Assembly (NCBI RefSeq): GCF_037975245.1
Contig: NC_092580.1
Span: 14,237,001 to 14,301,000, forward strand
Origin: Apostichopus japonicus
Taxonomy: Eukaryota > Echinodermata > Holothuroidea > Aspidochirotida > Stichopodidae
Direction: 5' to 3'
DNA length: 64,000 bases
The translations under genes were made by a program, and so were the position numbers. Shown here one piece after another: positions 41,910-53,400 of the stretch. Positions within the stretch are counted from its first letter, which is position 1, and the number at the start of each line of letters is the position of its first letter. The notes under the pieces were generated by a model that saw only the letters and a program-made list of their open reading frames with translations, made no database searches and was not told the origin of the DNA.

Positions 41910-42520
41910 CCGCATGTGCGCTATAGTATAGTACTACGGGCGGTATTGTACAATGTAAAATATATGGTAGGATAATAGAGCTACTGTTAGGCTATAATAA
42001 AGGTTAGACAATGTCATGAAGAGGTCAAAACAGCAGCTATAGGCTACCAGCGCATGTGTTTTAGTTAGGCTTTCGAATTTAGCAGCCTACCACGGACGGT
42101 ATTGCACAGTGACATATATGGTAGGAGAGTAGAGTATACACTGTTAGACTCATGATAATAAAGGTTGAACGATGTCTTGAGATGCAAATAGGCCTACAGT
42201 AACCCAGCAAACACAAAACGTTATCATAACATTTTTAAAAGAGCCTCTAAATATGTTTTTATAACGTTAAATGTGGTGTTATAAAAACGTCGGCATAACG
42301 TTTTTATGAGATATTAATGTTATATTAATGTTTTAACGAAAAATGTTTTGAAATAATAGCCTGAAAACGTTTTCGTGACATTTATTACACCACAAATAAC
42401 GTTATCAAAACAATAGACGAAACGTTTTAATAACGTATTAAAAACGTTTTTGTGTTTGCTGGGAAGCTACTATCGCCGGTAGTTTAATTAGGCTAGCGAA
42501 TTGAATAGCTTGATTAACTA
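41910..42520. repeat. 156-bp tandem duplication interrupted by an inserted element
   Basis: CGGTATTG with a following ATATATGGTAGGA occurs at 41941 and 42097. The segment containing TTAGGC...CGAATT occurs at 42065-42083 and again at 42487-42503. The third partial copy is separated from the second by the 42203-42463 element. Confidence 0.7.
42203..42463. mobile_element. TIR element with AACGTT subrepeats
   Basis: 261 bp bounded by CCCAGCAAACACAAAACGTT and its inverted counterpart, ending TTTGTGTTTGCTGGG. The interior is packed with AACGTT, ATAACGTT and AACGTTTT phrases on both strands. It is inserted in the second unit of a local tandem duplication, so the first unit shows roughly what the empty site looked like. 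The superfamily is not assigned. Confidence 0.8.
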
Positions 42521-42529
42521 AGTTATAGG

Positions 42530-45367
42530 CACTTTTCCTTTAACAAAGCTAAGCTTAGGCTACTTGTTTTTCATTTGAACTTTTGAAGTGAGAAATAATA
42601 TCTATCGGGTTTAATAAGGGCTTGAAGTTCCGTGACCGCTGGTGGTCCGACAGTGGGATACCGTCAATTAATACCCGCAGTTGACATGCCGCACCATGTA
42701 GGCCTACCCATGCACCGGTATGTAAGACTCTCATGTATATATGCCTGTGAGGGGGAAGGGGGGAGTGGCGGGTTCCTTGACTGTCCTCATGTTCAGAAAA
42801 AGAAAATGTTAGACGTGAAACTGCGTTCGGCCACACATTTAGGCTTCAAATGTAACTAAGCGGAAAGTTTTTTCTGACTTTGCAAGATTCGTGTTCACGT
42901 CTGCGAAGTCTAGTTCTTACATAGGAAAAGAAGCAGTGAAATATGATTTAATGAGACTACCAATTTACATTCATCCCTAAACCAGCCCTAATTCTGTAAC
43001 TCAGTAATTTGCTATGACATTTGGACAACGAACTCTAACACATTCTTCAGTGCACACCCCGCCCCTGCCCCGGACACACACCGACAGTCATAATTTGAAA
43101 AAAGTCCTAGTGTATACAGAACATAAATATATAACATATAAATGTGCGTTACTAACTAATCTAGTTGAAAATTATTCAACATTTAAGTTTCGAATACTTG
43201 CTTAATAAGCACCATTTTGCATCCAAGCAACCTCCATTTTACCAATCTTCTCAAAGGGGGAGGGCAACCCTCTCCGCTTAAAACTTAAAGTGATTTACCT
43301 AATTCATTTGATGACGTAGGCTGCCCGGCATCATCTATGTACATCCCATGTATTGTACTCGATATTGTGTGCAGTCGCTTCGGTTGACTTGTACACTGTC
43401 ATGCATTTGCCGAATAACAGCCGATTAGAAGTAATACATGTTGAGGATGCAAAGTACTGACAACTTTTTGAATTTAAATTGTCACGAAGCAGATGAAAAT
43501 TTTTAAATGACAAGTTAGAGTAGCTGTATTTTGTTATAAAATGAAAAGAGATTTATCTGTTTTACAATCTTTAAAAAGTTTAACTTACAGAACCTCCGAT
43601 ATTATGAAACAAAAAGTTCGGCAAAGCCCCGTTTCTAGAATGCCTAACAATGAATAGCGTGCACTAAACGTACATCAGATTACAACTGCAGTACGGTTTA
43701 ACCTAACTTAAATACTACGGTAGGATACTGTATATGTGCTCAGAATTTTCCCATATATCTTGCCAAACAACTGCGCGCTCATCCCCTAACACCTGTTTGT
43801 TAACATTTTTGGCACGTTTCCAAGAAACGTTTCATAGAGTATTCCCCATGATACACGAGGCACAGTTGATACACGCAGCCAAGATATCAAGCTATGGTCA
43901 TCTTTATGAAAGTAAACCTTGTTATAAAATATGTTTTAGGCCACACGGCATGATTAACTAATGCTTAACATTATTTCCATGTTCTTGTAGAAAACGTTAA
44001 GTTCGAAAAATACAATTGGTTGTGTTTTTGTAGTTACGTGAGATCCGTAACAGACGAGGTGGTTAGGCTATTTGCTATACACTTAACTGTGGTAGGATAT
44101 TATTTTTTCCGTATTTTTGGAAATTCTAGAAAATACTTTCTTCCCCCCCCCCCCCCCCCCCGCTTAACACTAGATGTGGTCTTACGGTTTATTCATAAAT
44201 GGGTGTACTAGAGCCTTGTATACATGACATTAGTTGCATTTAGCACGATTTGCCAGTTTCGCGTGAATTTTTCGAAAGTGTTTTGCTGGATCTTTCGTAA
44301 AATTTGAAAGGTGTACCAACTTACTGTTCGTACACAATTGGTAATTTTTCTACTGATTTTCAGAGTTTTTTTACGATCTCCAATCGATACATTTCCTTTG
44401 ATCATGTATTTGAACAACTATTACCAAGTCGAGTATTCGACCCGGTATTGTCTGGTCGGAGAGTTCAAAGTGATGGACAGGGATTGTAATCATTTCGATC
44501 GAACATGCATTGACTGGATTATCTGCGCCGCCGCTGTCGGCTCGATATAAAGTACACTTGTGCCGCGAATCAGGAAGTTTTCACAAAAGGATAACAGCGT
44601 TCAAGTTTATTTCGCGTAAACACGGGAATTGTTACGCGATTTTTGCCAATAATTTAATTTTCAGTTGATATCATAGTTTCGTTTAAACGTTCATAAGGTT
44701 TTATTAAACGTTTAAACGATGTTTCGTTCGTTTACACGTTTAAACGTGTAAACGGCACAGCACTAAATACATCCACAGACTGTAGGCTAATGTTATAATT
44801 TTACTACTAGCTATTACTAGTTTAGTAACGATTTTTCCTTTCGTGACGTCGTTCAAATATTATGTATCGAAAACGATACCGATTTATAGTTTCATTGACG
44901 TATCCACTTCACTTTATATAATGTAATCTGCTCATTCCATATTTGTGACCCGTTGTACCAATCAATCAGATAATAAACAATGAAATTGATCGATTCGTAT
45001 ACTATTATCATGGCATAATACATTGCACTCATTAATAACTTGTAAACTTGTCGATGTATTTTCGGTTTCAAGTTAAAGAGTATACACCGTCAAGATCCAA
45101 GAGTTAGTTATTTTGGTTCTTTTTGCAATGCACATGAATATACCTTTACTAGTAATGGTTGTACTTTATGCCCTGACATATAAATGAAGACGAAGGTGGT
45201 GGGTTGCAGGGTTTGGGGCAAGATCAAGTGCAACGGTTTAGAAGTGTTCCGGCAAACCCCGGAGGGAATAGTTAATCTAAATAACAAAGTTAGATCTGGA
45301 AGCAGTACAGATATGTTTCCCTCTCAAAGGCCCTTGTGTTAGCGAAAACACAAAAGTAACATATTTC
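42530..45367. other. Intergenic, no gene recognised
   Basis: Short open frames only, none with recognisable domains. It holds a 17-base C run near 44144 and a block of GTTTAAAC-type palindromes at 44679-44754. Confidence 0.5.
44679..44754. repeat. Cluster of GTTTAAAC palindromes
   Basis: Several overlapping GTTTAAACG phrases. A perfect 22-bp palindrome at 44731-44752 is centred on TTT|AAA and contains ACACGTTT/AAACGTGT. Confidence 0.7.
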
Positions 45368-45375
45368 ACTATACC

Positions 45376-45773
45376 CAGGGGGGTTGGAAGCTTCCAAAAC
45401 GTGGGGGGCGTTACAACATCAGAGGGGCACTTTCTCATTCTACAACCACCACTACGGTTATGCTATAAACCGATACACACCGGCCATATCACTTAAATAT
45501 ATATGATGTGTTAGTATGCTATCAATACTATTTATTGAGATTGTTTATTGTTCACCCTGCTACAAAAAGATATGGGATGCCATTTAAAAATAGCTTATAC
45601 AGACTAAAAATAAATAATAAAACTATTAAAATTAACAAAGGCTTAAGATATCCAAAAGACAGTTCTTCATCAAAGGGACACATTATATTTGCCATTAGGG
45701 CACAGTTGCTACTTTGGAAAAAAGTGGGGGCACGTGCCCCCAGTGTCCCCCTCCCCCGGCTCCTACCCCCCTG
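45376..45773. mobile_element. hAT-like non-autonomous element, 8-bp TSD
   Basis: Left end CAGGGGGGTTGGAAGC; right end, inverted, CAGGGGGGTAGGAGCC. Flanked by the perfect 8-bp repeat ACTATACC (45368-45375 and 45774-45781). The interior (for example ACAACCACCAC and GATATGGGATGCCATTT) matches the element at 57571-58003. Non-coding. Confidence 0.88.
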
Positions 45774-46267
45774 ACTATACCGATCCAAAGTATATATATC
45801 TAGTACATCACCTTTCACATTATTGCAGTTCCGCTCATCAAACTATAAAACACAAACCAACAAAATAAATGATGAATGCTGCGAGTTAACCATTTCGTGA
45901 CATAATGGATCTCCTTTTGGTAAGTTGTCAGTGCATACTTCCGTGGTAACAGAGGTCAGTCTGGTTATGACGCAACTCTATAAAGCCGTTGTTGATTTAA
46001 CGTTAATAGTCGGTAATCACAATCTCGGCTTTATAAACCACAAGAGCCTCTACGTTTGGCTTCACTTAAAGCATAGATTTACCTCGAGTTTATATTATTG
46101 ACGTTTCTATTCGATATCACTCAACAATTCAGTACATTAGCTCAACTAGTTAACCAAGTATCGAAGACACCCCCCCCCCCCCCAAATAAGATAAATAAGT
46201 TAATAATAAATACATTAGTTCATAAAAATAATAAATAAATAATAATAATAATATATTTATTTGAATA

Positions 46268-46540
46268 AAATGGCGTTCACACCATAACTCAAAAGCGCAA
46301 CATACTGATATAGTGTTACCGCTCGCGCTGGGTACGTGTGAACGTCGTGCAAATCGCTGCTTCGTGCAAAAAAAAAGTAGAAGATAATAAGCAAATAAAT
46401 AAATGCATAAAATAAATAAATAGCAATAATATTTTCATTTGAATGAAACGGCGTTCACACCATACCTCAAAAGCGCAACTTACTGCATGATATAGTGTTA
46501 CCGCTCGCGCTGGGCACTTGTGAACATCGTGCAAATTGCT
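46268..46540. repeat. 182-bp tandem duplication of the 3' end of the minus-strand GPCR gene
   Basis: The block with GGCGTTCACACCAT, CAAAAGCGCAAC and TACCGCTCGCGCTGGG occurs twice, 182 bp apart. The upstream-strand copy contains the real C-terminus of the receptor (CTMFTSAQRER, stop). The downstream copy still encodes CTTFTRTQRER followed by the same stop, but it is detached from the gene. Confidence 0.85.
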
Positions 46541-47790
46541 GTGAGAAAACGTTTTCCCATAAAAGCGTAGAGGATTGGGTTGACTGCGGAATTCAAGTAA
46601 AGCGTCATGTAGAGCAAGTGTTGAAGTAAATCCATCGAGTTATACAAAGGAAAATCGTTTATCGCCTTAAAGAAGAAGTATGCGTGGGTTGGAATCCAAC
46701 ACGATAGGTAAATGATAACAAATATAATCATGTTTCTGGCAGCTTTCCACGCATTTGAGCTTTTCGTCGGGAGTTTTCTCCGGCTGAGCTGATCGTGTGA
46801 CGATTCACTAACTTGAGAGACCGGCTCACTTACGTTAGCAAGTTTGATATTGTTCAAATTGATGGAATTTTCATCCGGAATTCCTTTCGGCAATGGAGGT
46901 GGTGATTTGTCACCTTCTGCAGGGGTAGGTGGTAACGGTAAACCGGTGCGTTGAACAGGTACCTCTCCACGAGTTCCCCTTGTGGCGTACAGGTGGTCGA
47001 GGAATTTTCTGACATTTACTCCCGTCTGATTATGGGGCAACGTCCCTGTCGTACCAACATTCATTTGAATACTGCGTCTTTTTAACATTCTTCTCATCTT
47101 GGCAAAGTGGAGTTGCAGTTTGAATAATATTATGCAATTAAGTCCCGCCAGGCACAAGAAAGGTATAAATATATTCATACCTAACATGAAGATCAGGTAT
47201 GGAATGTTACTCTCACAGGAAGCGTTGTTTCGTCTGAGCAGTCCACGTACAACCAGGATCAGAGAGCAATATATTAACGAGAAGACCCATGTCGCAATGA
47301 TGATCTTTATATTGCCAGAGTTGGTCCGTCGAAATTTGTAGTTGATCGGGTTGGTAATCAGGTAAAGCCGATCGAGACACATGACTACAACTGTGAATAC
47401 AGAGGTCATAGTCAAAACATAACCAACGTAAAGAACTAGTAAGGATAACGCCAAGACGTTCTCGATCCCTGGTAACAATACTGTCAGAATATGATATGGT
47501 ATGTTGAATAATCCAATGCAGAAATCTGCGATAGCGAGGTTTACGGTCAGTAAGTTGAATGGCAACTGTCTCACTTCATAACTTGACTTATAGGCTATGA
47601 AGATCGTTGCATTTTCGAGAAGAATACAGACAGCTAAAATTGAATAGAGTATAACCAGCACGGTGGTCTGGGAGGAGGATAAATTTATATCATTGATAGA
47701 TTCCTTTTCGGAACAATTTGAGTTGTCCATAGCCTGCATCTTCAGTCTGTATATCCAACACTGACAATGTACCGTCTGGAGCAAAAACAA
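46498..47790 (-). CDS. Class A (rhodopsin-like) orphan GPCR, intronless
   Basis: 430 residues from the first Met. Met18 (47739) and Met21 (47730, good Kozak) are likelier starts because the paralogue aligns from there. Seven membrane segments are visible, with class A landmarks: N60 (1.50), D89 (2.50), DRL at 140-142 in place of DRY, W169 (4.50), CWIP at 364-367, NPILY at 404-408. N-glycosylation sequons lie at N25, N36 and N189. The third cytoplasmic loop is long (about 228-350) and proline-rich. Odd points: position 3.25 is Ser116, not Cys, although the loop 2 cysteine C192 is kept; position 3.32 is Gly, so it lacks the aspartate of amine receptors. Position 1.49 is Glu instead of Gly. Its closest visible relative is the head-to-head gene at 49874-51307. 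Ligand unknown. Confidence 0.92.
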   Translation of the reverse strand: MFLLQTVHCQCWIYRLKMQAMDNSNCSEKESINDINLSSSQTTVLVILYSILAVCILLENATIFIAYKSSYEVRQLPFNLLTVNLAIADFCIGLFNIPYHILTVLLPGIENVLALSLLVLYVGYVLTMTSVFTVVVMCLDRLYLITNPINYKFRRTNSGNIKIIIATWVFSLIYCSLILVVRGLLRRNNASCESNIPYLIFMLGMNIFIPFLCLAGLNCIILFKLQLHFAKMRRMLKRRSIQMNVGTTGTLPHNQTGVNVRKFLDHLYATRGTRGEVPVQRTGLPLPPTPAEGDKSPPPLPKGIPDENSINLNNIKLANVSEPVSQVSESSHDQLSRRKLPTKSSNAWKAARNMIIFVIIYLSCWIPTHAYFFFKAINDFPLYNSMDLLQHLLYMTLYLNSAVNPILYAFMGKRFLTAICTMFTSAQRER

Positions 47791-48110
47791 ACCAACTTTG
47801 TGAGCTTTGTGACAAATCCAATAGCTTAACTAGTCATGCCGCATATGCTGCGTCAGTTTCTCATCAACTATAAAGTTAAAAGAGGATTAATGAGCTAACT
47901 CCTCTGTGTATTCATTAACTGCCACCTCACATGATCGTACACGCCAAATTTCGTTTCTTCCTTTGTGTAATGTAGTAATTTGGCAGTGGAATTAAACGTA
48001 ACGAAGTCTGTGCAGTGTTTTTAATTTGATATACTACTATTGAAAGGCAGGATTCATGAAAGTTGTCATTGTTATACAGAACTAGCTCTACCTTCTTCTC
48101 CTGCCCAATG

Positions 48111-48111
<1 letters not shown>

Positions 48112-48186
<75 letters not shown>
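48112..48186. repeat. (TA)n microsatellite
   Basis: About 37 TA units between the two GPCR genes. Confidence 0.97.
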
Positions 48187-48188
<2 letters not shown>

Positions 48189-48520
48189 TGTATTTATACT
48201 GGTCTTTGTAGTTACATAGAGCTCTGCCGTGAGAAGGCAGTTAATCCTTGTCGAACAATAAAATTTAATTCTACATAACGTAAAGAATAAAATATTCTTC
48301 CTAATATTTACATCGATTCCTACTTTTATGGACTGATTAATTACTACCGTGTCAAATTATTTGGAAAAGCTCGGTAAAATGATTGATGAATTACTACCAG
48401 ATGCGATTCCTGCACTTTCAAGGGATATTCCGGTGGCTGATAAAATGACACAAAATATGGACAGTTTTAACACTGTCAGTTGAAATATATATTATTTATA
48501 AATCTAGATATGATTCTTGA

Positions 48521-48652
48521 ATTTTATGACAAGTTTTTATGACAAATTTTATGACAAGAATGACAAATTGACAAGTTGACAAGTTGACAAGAATGACAAA
48601 TTTTATGACAAGAATTTTATGACAAGAATTTTATGACAAATTTTATGACAAG
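48521..48652. repeat. TTTTATGACAAG minisatellite
   Basis: About ten full or partial copies of a 10-14 bp unit containing ATGACAA, in the intergenic space of the GPCR pair. Confidence 0.9.
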
Positions 48653-49193
48653 CTTATCCTTTTCATTCTCTTAAAAGAGGATCACAGTCGTGGTAGTTGT
48701 TACATTAATATAGATGTTCTTCAAAAGCTTTAGTTTCTAATATTGTTATTGACTTGTCCTTGACATGTGATACATTTGGAATGTTTTCCTATTTATCAAC
48801 ATTCTCTTCATTTAGTATTTCATCATGATCCAGCTTGTCTTTAGAAATATTATTTTCCTCCAGAATGAGTCAGTGAATAAGTCATTTGTATATTATAAAA
48901 GAAAACGGCTTTTTGCAGCACAGTTGCCATGATGACGTCACTAACTGCAGTCAGTTCTTAAATTTTCTATAACTTTTAAAAACCCAAGCCCTAGTATGCA
49001 GATCATAGCCTATTTCAGCTATTTGCATAACAACAATTAAATGCAGTCACTATAATATACCTTTGAGATTCTCTCTTTAATCCCCAAATTTAAACTAGAG
49101 CGCTGCTTTGTATACTCTGTACACATTTGTCAAAGTTCTTTGCAAAATGGCCCCAATTTTTATAGTTAATCCGTCAATTAAGAATGTGTCCTT

Positions 49194-49197
<4 letters not shown>

Positions 49198-49255
<58 letters not shown>
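49198..49255. repeat. (TA)n microsatellite
   Basis: About 29 TA units between the GPCR genes. Confidence 0.97.
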
Positions 49256-49257
<2 letters not shown>

Positions 49258-49873
49258 GGAACAGTTATACGATATGTCAAGTTGTTTTTTATGTCTCCAA
49301 AGGGCAGAAGCCTTTCCACTCTTCTATAAATGCAGCTTAATTGACTTGAATAAGAAGGAAAAAGAAGGCAAAAACTTATCATTCATTCTTGTAAACGTTA
49401 ATTGCTCTATGTTATTTGTCTGTTAAGATTGTTTCAGAAGCAAAATACAGAAATTTCTTCAATTTCCCTTTGTTCATCAAGAAACACACACTCTTGCAGT
49501 AGAAAATTAAACAAAAGAAAACCTTTCGATTCAGTTGACAGCCATTTGCATGGACTTTGAACGATTTATCGGTCGGCACTGATGCCATCAATCTCTATAT
49601 CGACGAGTCTCCTAGAGTCATACAGTAATTGATGTAGTGTCATTCTGGTATCACCATGTCAGAGTTTCATAAGTTTGCGGACACGTCGTAAGATGCACAT
49701 GGCCAGAGAGTTAGTACACAATTCTTAAATATAGGTTTGAAATCATTGTCTAATTGGTACAAACAAAACTTTATTTCTAATTTCGTTTTATGCGGAGCGA
49801 TCATCACCCTTTTTGTTTCTTTTATCAAAGTTAATTAGTGGCAGATAAATTTTAGACTTTTTCCTATACCAGT

Positions 49874-51307
49874 TTGATAATCGTTATGAAGATGGAAGTA
49901 TTTAATTTGTCCGAATGGTATCCTCAAGATGATTTGTCAAATTGTAGCGCGGATATGGCATCTACTGTTCAGGACTTGCAACTCTCAAGGTTTCAGTCTA
50001 CCGTATTGGTCATCTCGTATTTGTCACTCGCTGCTGCTGTTATTTTGGGGAATTCATGTGTTATTGTTGCCTACGTGAAAGACGCCAAAGTGAGAGCGTT
50101 ACCATTTAATGTATACATCTTTGCACTTTCGATAACTGATCTTGCGGTAGGCATTTTTAATCTACCATACCACTCACTAACGGTCCTATGGCCCGGGGTC
50201 GAATACGCCAATTTCTATGTATCGGTCGGTGTGCTCTACGTTGCTTATATCATTGCTATCACGTCCGTCTTTCTGGTGGTTGCAATGACTGTTGACCGAC
50301 TAAGGCTGATCTCCAGTCCAACGAAGTATTCTCACAAATGTAACCGTGGATCAAATATGCGTATAATATCCTGCGTGGTGCTGTTTTCGTTTGTTTATTG
50401 CTTTGTCCTTCTGGTCTTACGTGCCCTTCTACGGAAAGAGGACTCGTCCTGTTTCAAAAACCTACCTTACTTGGTATCTATGCTCATTGGCAACGTCTTC
50501 ATCCCCGTCTCCACTCTCATCACGTTGAATCTGAGATTGGTGTGGAAGCTGCATTCACACTTCAAAGAGATGAAAAGAAGTTTGAAAGCTGCTGATCGTA
50601 AAGATGAAATCCGGCGAGGACGATCGATTTCAGGCAGTGTGGATGGTACTACTGGGGTTATGCCAGGAAAGGATCAGATAGGCCATAATCTGCAGAGTAG
50701 ACCAAAAATGGAGCACGTGGACAAAAAGTCAGTGTCAATTGGAACTAAAAATGCAATTGCACATTCCATGGATTTGGGAGACGTCTCTGAAAGTGGTCAA
50801 ACACAACAACGGAGTGTCGGATGTGGTGGTGCTTCGTTTTTGGGCGACCCAACGCAAGCCAACAAGGTGCTCACCACTGGTTCATGCATCGCAACTGCTG
50901 CATCTCACCGGCCAACGTGGGCTCAGAGAGATCATGGGTCTGTGGTGACAAAGAAAGAGAAATTACCAAGCTCCAGGAAAATGGCCAAGCACATGGTGCT
51001 GTTTGTGTATATATATCTTTGTTGTTGGATTCCGTCCCATGCCTATTTCCTGGTAAAAGCTGTCACTGGAGTGCCATTGTATAATCCAATGGATCTTTTG
51101 CAGCATGTTTTTTACATATTCCTCTATGTCAATTCAGCATTGAATCCTTTCCTTTACGCTGCGATGGGAGTCAGGTTTCGTTTGGCCTTGATAGGACTAT
51201 TTCTTAAACAGAGTACTAAACCTGCAGACAGACGTTTAGTGTATGCCGATACTCCAGTTTCTAATGTTACTAATTCTACTACGGGACCAGTGAGCGACGC
51301 GATCTAA
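49874..51307 (+). CDS. Class A (rhodopsin-like) orphan GPCR, intronless; paralogue of the minus-strand gene
   Basis: 477 residues from the first Met; Met7 (49892) is an alternative start. Seven membrane segments with N60 (1.50), D89 (2.50), DRL at 141-143, CWIP at 384-387 and NPFLY at 424-428. N-terminal sequons lie at N11 and N23. The third cytoplasmic loop is about 140 residues and the tail is Ser/Thr-rich. Shared, paralogue-specific phrases with the gene at 46498-47790 include NCS in the N-terminus, RALPFN/RQLPFN, PYHSLTVL/PYHILTVL, NPMDLLQH/NSMDLLQH and HAYF after CWIP. As in the paralogue, 3.25 is Ser (S117) while the loop 2 cysteine C193 remains, and 3.32 is Ala. It also lacks the TM4 Trp. 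A single-exon gene; class A membership is firm, the ligand is unknown. Confidence 0.93.
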   Translation: MIIVMKMEVFNLSEWYPQDDLSNCSADMASTVQDLQLSRFQSTVLVISYLSLAAAVILGNSCVIVAYVKDAKVRALPFNVYIFALSITDLAVGIFNLPYHSLTVLWPGVEYANFYVSVGVLYVAYIIAITSVFLVVAMTVDRLRLISSPTKYSHKCNRGSNMRIISCVVLFSFVYCFVLLVLRALLRKEDSSCFKNLPYLVSMLIGNVFIPVSTLITLNLRLVWKLHSHFKEMKRSLKAADRKDEIRRGRSISGSVDGTTGVMPGKDQIGHNLQSRPKMEHVDKKSVSIGTKNAIAHSMDLGDVSESGQTQQRSVGCGGASFLGDPTQANKVLTTGSCIATAASHRPTWAQRDHGSVVTKKEKLPSSRKMAKHMVLFVYIYLCCWIPSHAYFLVKAVTGVPLYNPMDLLQHVFYIFLYVNSALNPFLYAAMGVRFRLALIGLFLKQSTKPADRRLVYADTPVSNVTNSTTGPVSDAI

Positions 51308-51751
51308 GGCCAATTTTAAACAGGGGGGGGGAGGGGGGGTTCAAAGACTGATATATTTTTAACTTTTGAAAGAAGCGAAAATAATTTATCTGAACGCCCT
51401 GGATTATGGCCGGTCATTCTTCTTGTGCTTTTCCACGAAGATCCGAAGGATCGCAACATGCATACTTATCGTTATGACTAAAGGGCATGGTCAGGCTTTA
51501 ATTTGCAAAAGAACTTTCAGAGTGCTGCAACTCTCTCAATATTCTGTCACGGCGAAGAAGGTTATAAAAGTGAGGAAACGTAAGATGACAGTAGTAGGTA
51601 ATTGTTGAAGTTTGCGAAATGATTGGCTATCTATTATTTGAATATAGCTATAGTACATTTAAAATATGACTGACATGCACAGAACCGCATTCACGGGCAC
51701 GGACGAGGAAGGTGCGTGGGACGTATAGAAAAAGAAAATGAACACGATATC

Positions 51752-51755
51752 TATA

Positions 51756-51820
<65 letters not shown>
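51752..51820. repeat. (TA)n microsatellite
   Basis: A short TATATC lead-in followed by about 30 TA units. Confidence 0.97.
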
Positions 51821-51823
<3 letters not shown>

Positions 51824-52778
51824 GGTGCATTTTTATGTCATTTATAAAACTGTATAGCAAATGAGTATATGGTTTGATATAGTCCTGTATTGTATCTGTA
51901 TGCCATGGTTACTGTTCATTTTGTAAATAACGAAGAAAACAGAAGAATTCAAGCACTATAGGCATATGTAGTTTTATCGCTGACGATGATGATGGCGGTT
52001 GCGATGACGGCGGCGATGACGATGATGGCAATTATGCAGAACGGCCATTGAATGAAGATGTTCTAAGAAGTTAAAGAGTGTTGTAACATATTTCGCTGAT
52101 AATATTATAACATACGGTGATGATTTAAAGTACAATGTTAATATAGAACTGTATTCTAAGCAGCAACTGGTCATAAAGGTAACACATGTTAAAGTTCTAA
52201 GGCACCTAGCCAATGAGCCCCATATTCAGTAAAATTATTGTGTGTTATGATCTCATTCGAAATCTTTTGAAAAGCTCTTTTCGTTTGCACCATATAAATT
52301 TTGATAAATCTGGGAAACCCATAAATGTGTGCAAACTATGACTTGGGAGTGTTACGCTCATATGTTTTTTTTATTTTAGGCCTTAATAAGTTAACCCCTA
52401 ATTACAAGCCCACAGACATCATTTGAATAATGTGATGTTCCTCTTGCCAAAAATTAGGCCGCAAAATATTTCACAAAATCGCGTTAGGCACAAACCTATT
52501 TATATTTGATGGGTTTTGATGAATATGTAAATTATTTATAATTCCTTAATTAATACAGTGATTATGATATAGTTGTTCATAGGTGTCCGTCGATTTTTAT
52601 GAAATTATAGCACACTTCAATTTTAACTGACTAACGGGTACATAGTTTTACCAATTTGAACTGATAAAGCCATGAGAATCGACTGGTTTGACAGTATAAA
52701 CATGTTTTGTACGAGTTCTGATTTGACTGTTTGAGGCCTCTCTGTTTTAAATTACGGTATCCGGTATTACGGTATTAC

Positions 52779-52781
<3 letters not shown>

Positions 52782-52842
<61 letters not shown>
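52782..52842. repeat. (TA)n microsatellite
   Basis: About 30 TA units. Confidence 0.97.
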
Positions 52843-52848
<6 letters not shown>

Positions 52849-53044
52849 TATAAAAAAAAACATACTATGTATATATAATGCGACTTACTGATTTCTGCTG
52901 GATTGGCAGAAGCTTTTGGGAAATCGGATTATTTTTAATCAGTGTCGGATTATTTTAATCCGATTCCGTCGTAACTTCAAAGGAATTGTTTTGAGTTATA
53001 TGGGGACGGCAGGTCGTTTCTGTTGTATAAACCGAATGATACCG

Positions 53045-53400
53045 TGGTTTTTAGGTTTGGTTCGCAGACGTTTTCTTTTCCTTTTCTAGATTGTCTGTCC
53101 AAGAATCGTTTTTGGTCAATGGCAATAACACGTAAATGCTTAATTTAATGATTTGAGAGATTGAAGTGATTTGCAACAGGTTGCTTGATCGTTTTTGCTT
53201 TGATCGCCAAATATGGCAGCAGATGAGGTAAATGACATTGTTAGATAGGCAGTTTATTTTATGCCGAATTTGGAACGTGCGTGTAGTTTGGTTGCTCTGA
53301 AAGGCCCCAGTAGAATCGACAAGTTTTGCAGTTTTGTGTACAGGGCGTTGATCCTGCATTTTCTGTTTTGTTTACCTCTGCCATGGGGTGTAATCCTGCA
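53045..53400 (-). pseudogene. Penelope-like element fragment A (C-terminal GIY-YIG region)
   Basis: Minus-strand frames give CTQNCKTCRFYWG, then HKINCLSNNVIYLICC (the segment that leads into the GIY-YIG nuclease of Penelope-like elements), then KQPVANHFNLSNH and NDSWTDNLEKEK. These lie in two frames, so frameshifts have occurred. Penelope-like elements encode a reverse transcriptase followed by a GIY-YIG endonuclease; this is the decayed 3' part only. Confidence 0.65.

Larger units (their letters stand above)
47791..49873. other. Shared upstream region of the divergent GPCR pair
   Basis: About 2.1 kb between the two start regions, so any promoters of both genes lie here. It contains two (TA)n tracts and a TTTTATGACAAG minisatellite. 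No clear core promoter elements can be assigned. Confidence 0.5.
51308..53040. other. Intergenic, no gene recognised
   Basis: Contains two (TA)n tracts and a GATGATGG/GGCGAT-type triplet-rich patch at 51975-52030. The remaining open frames are short and featureless. Confidence 0.5.
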
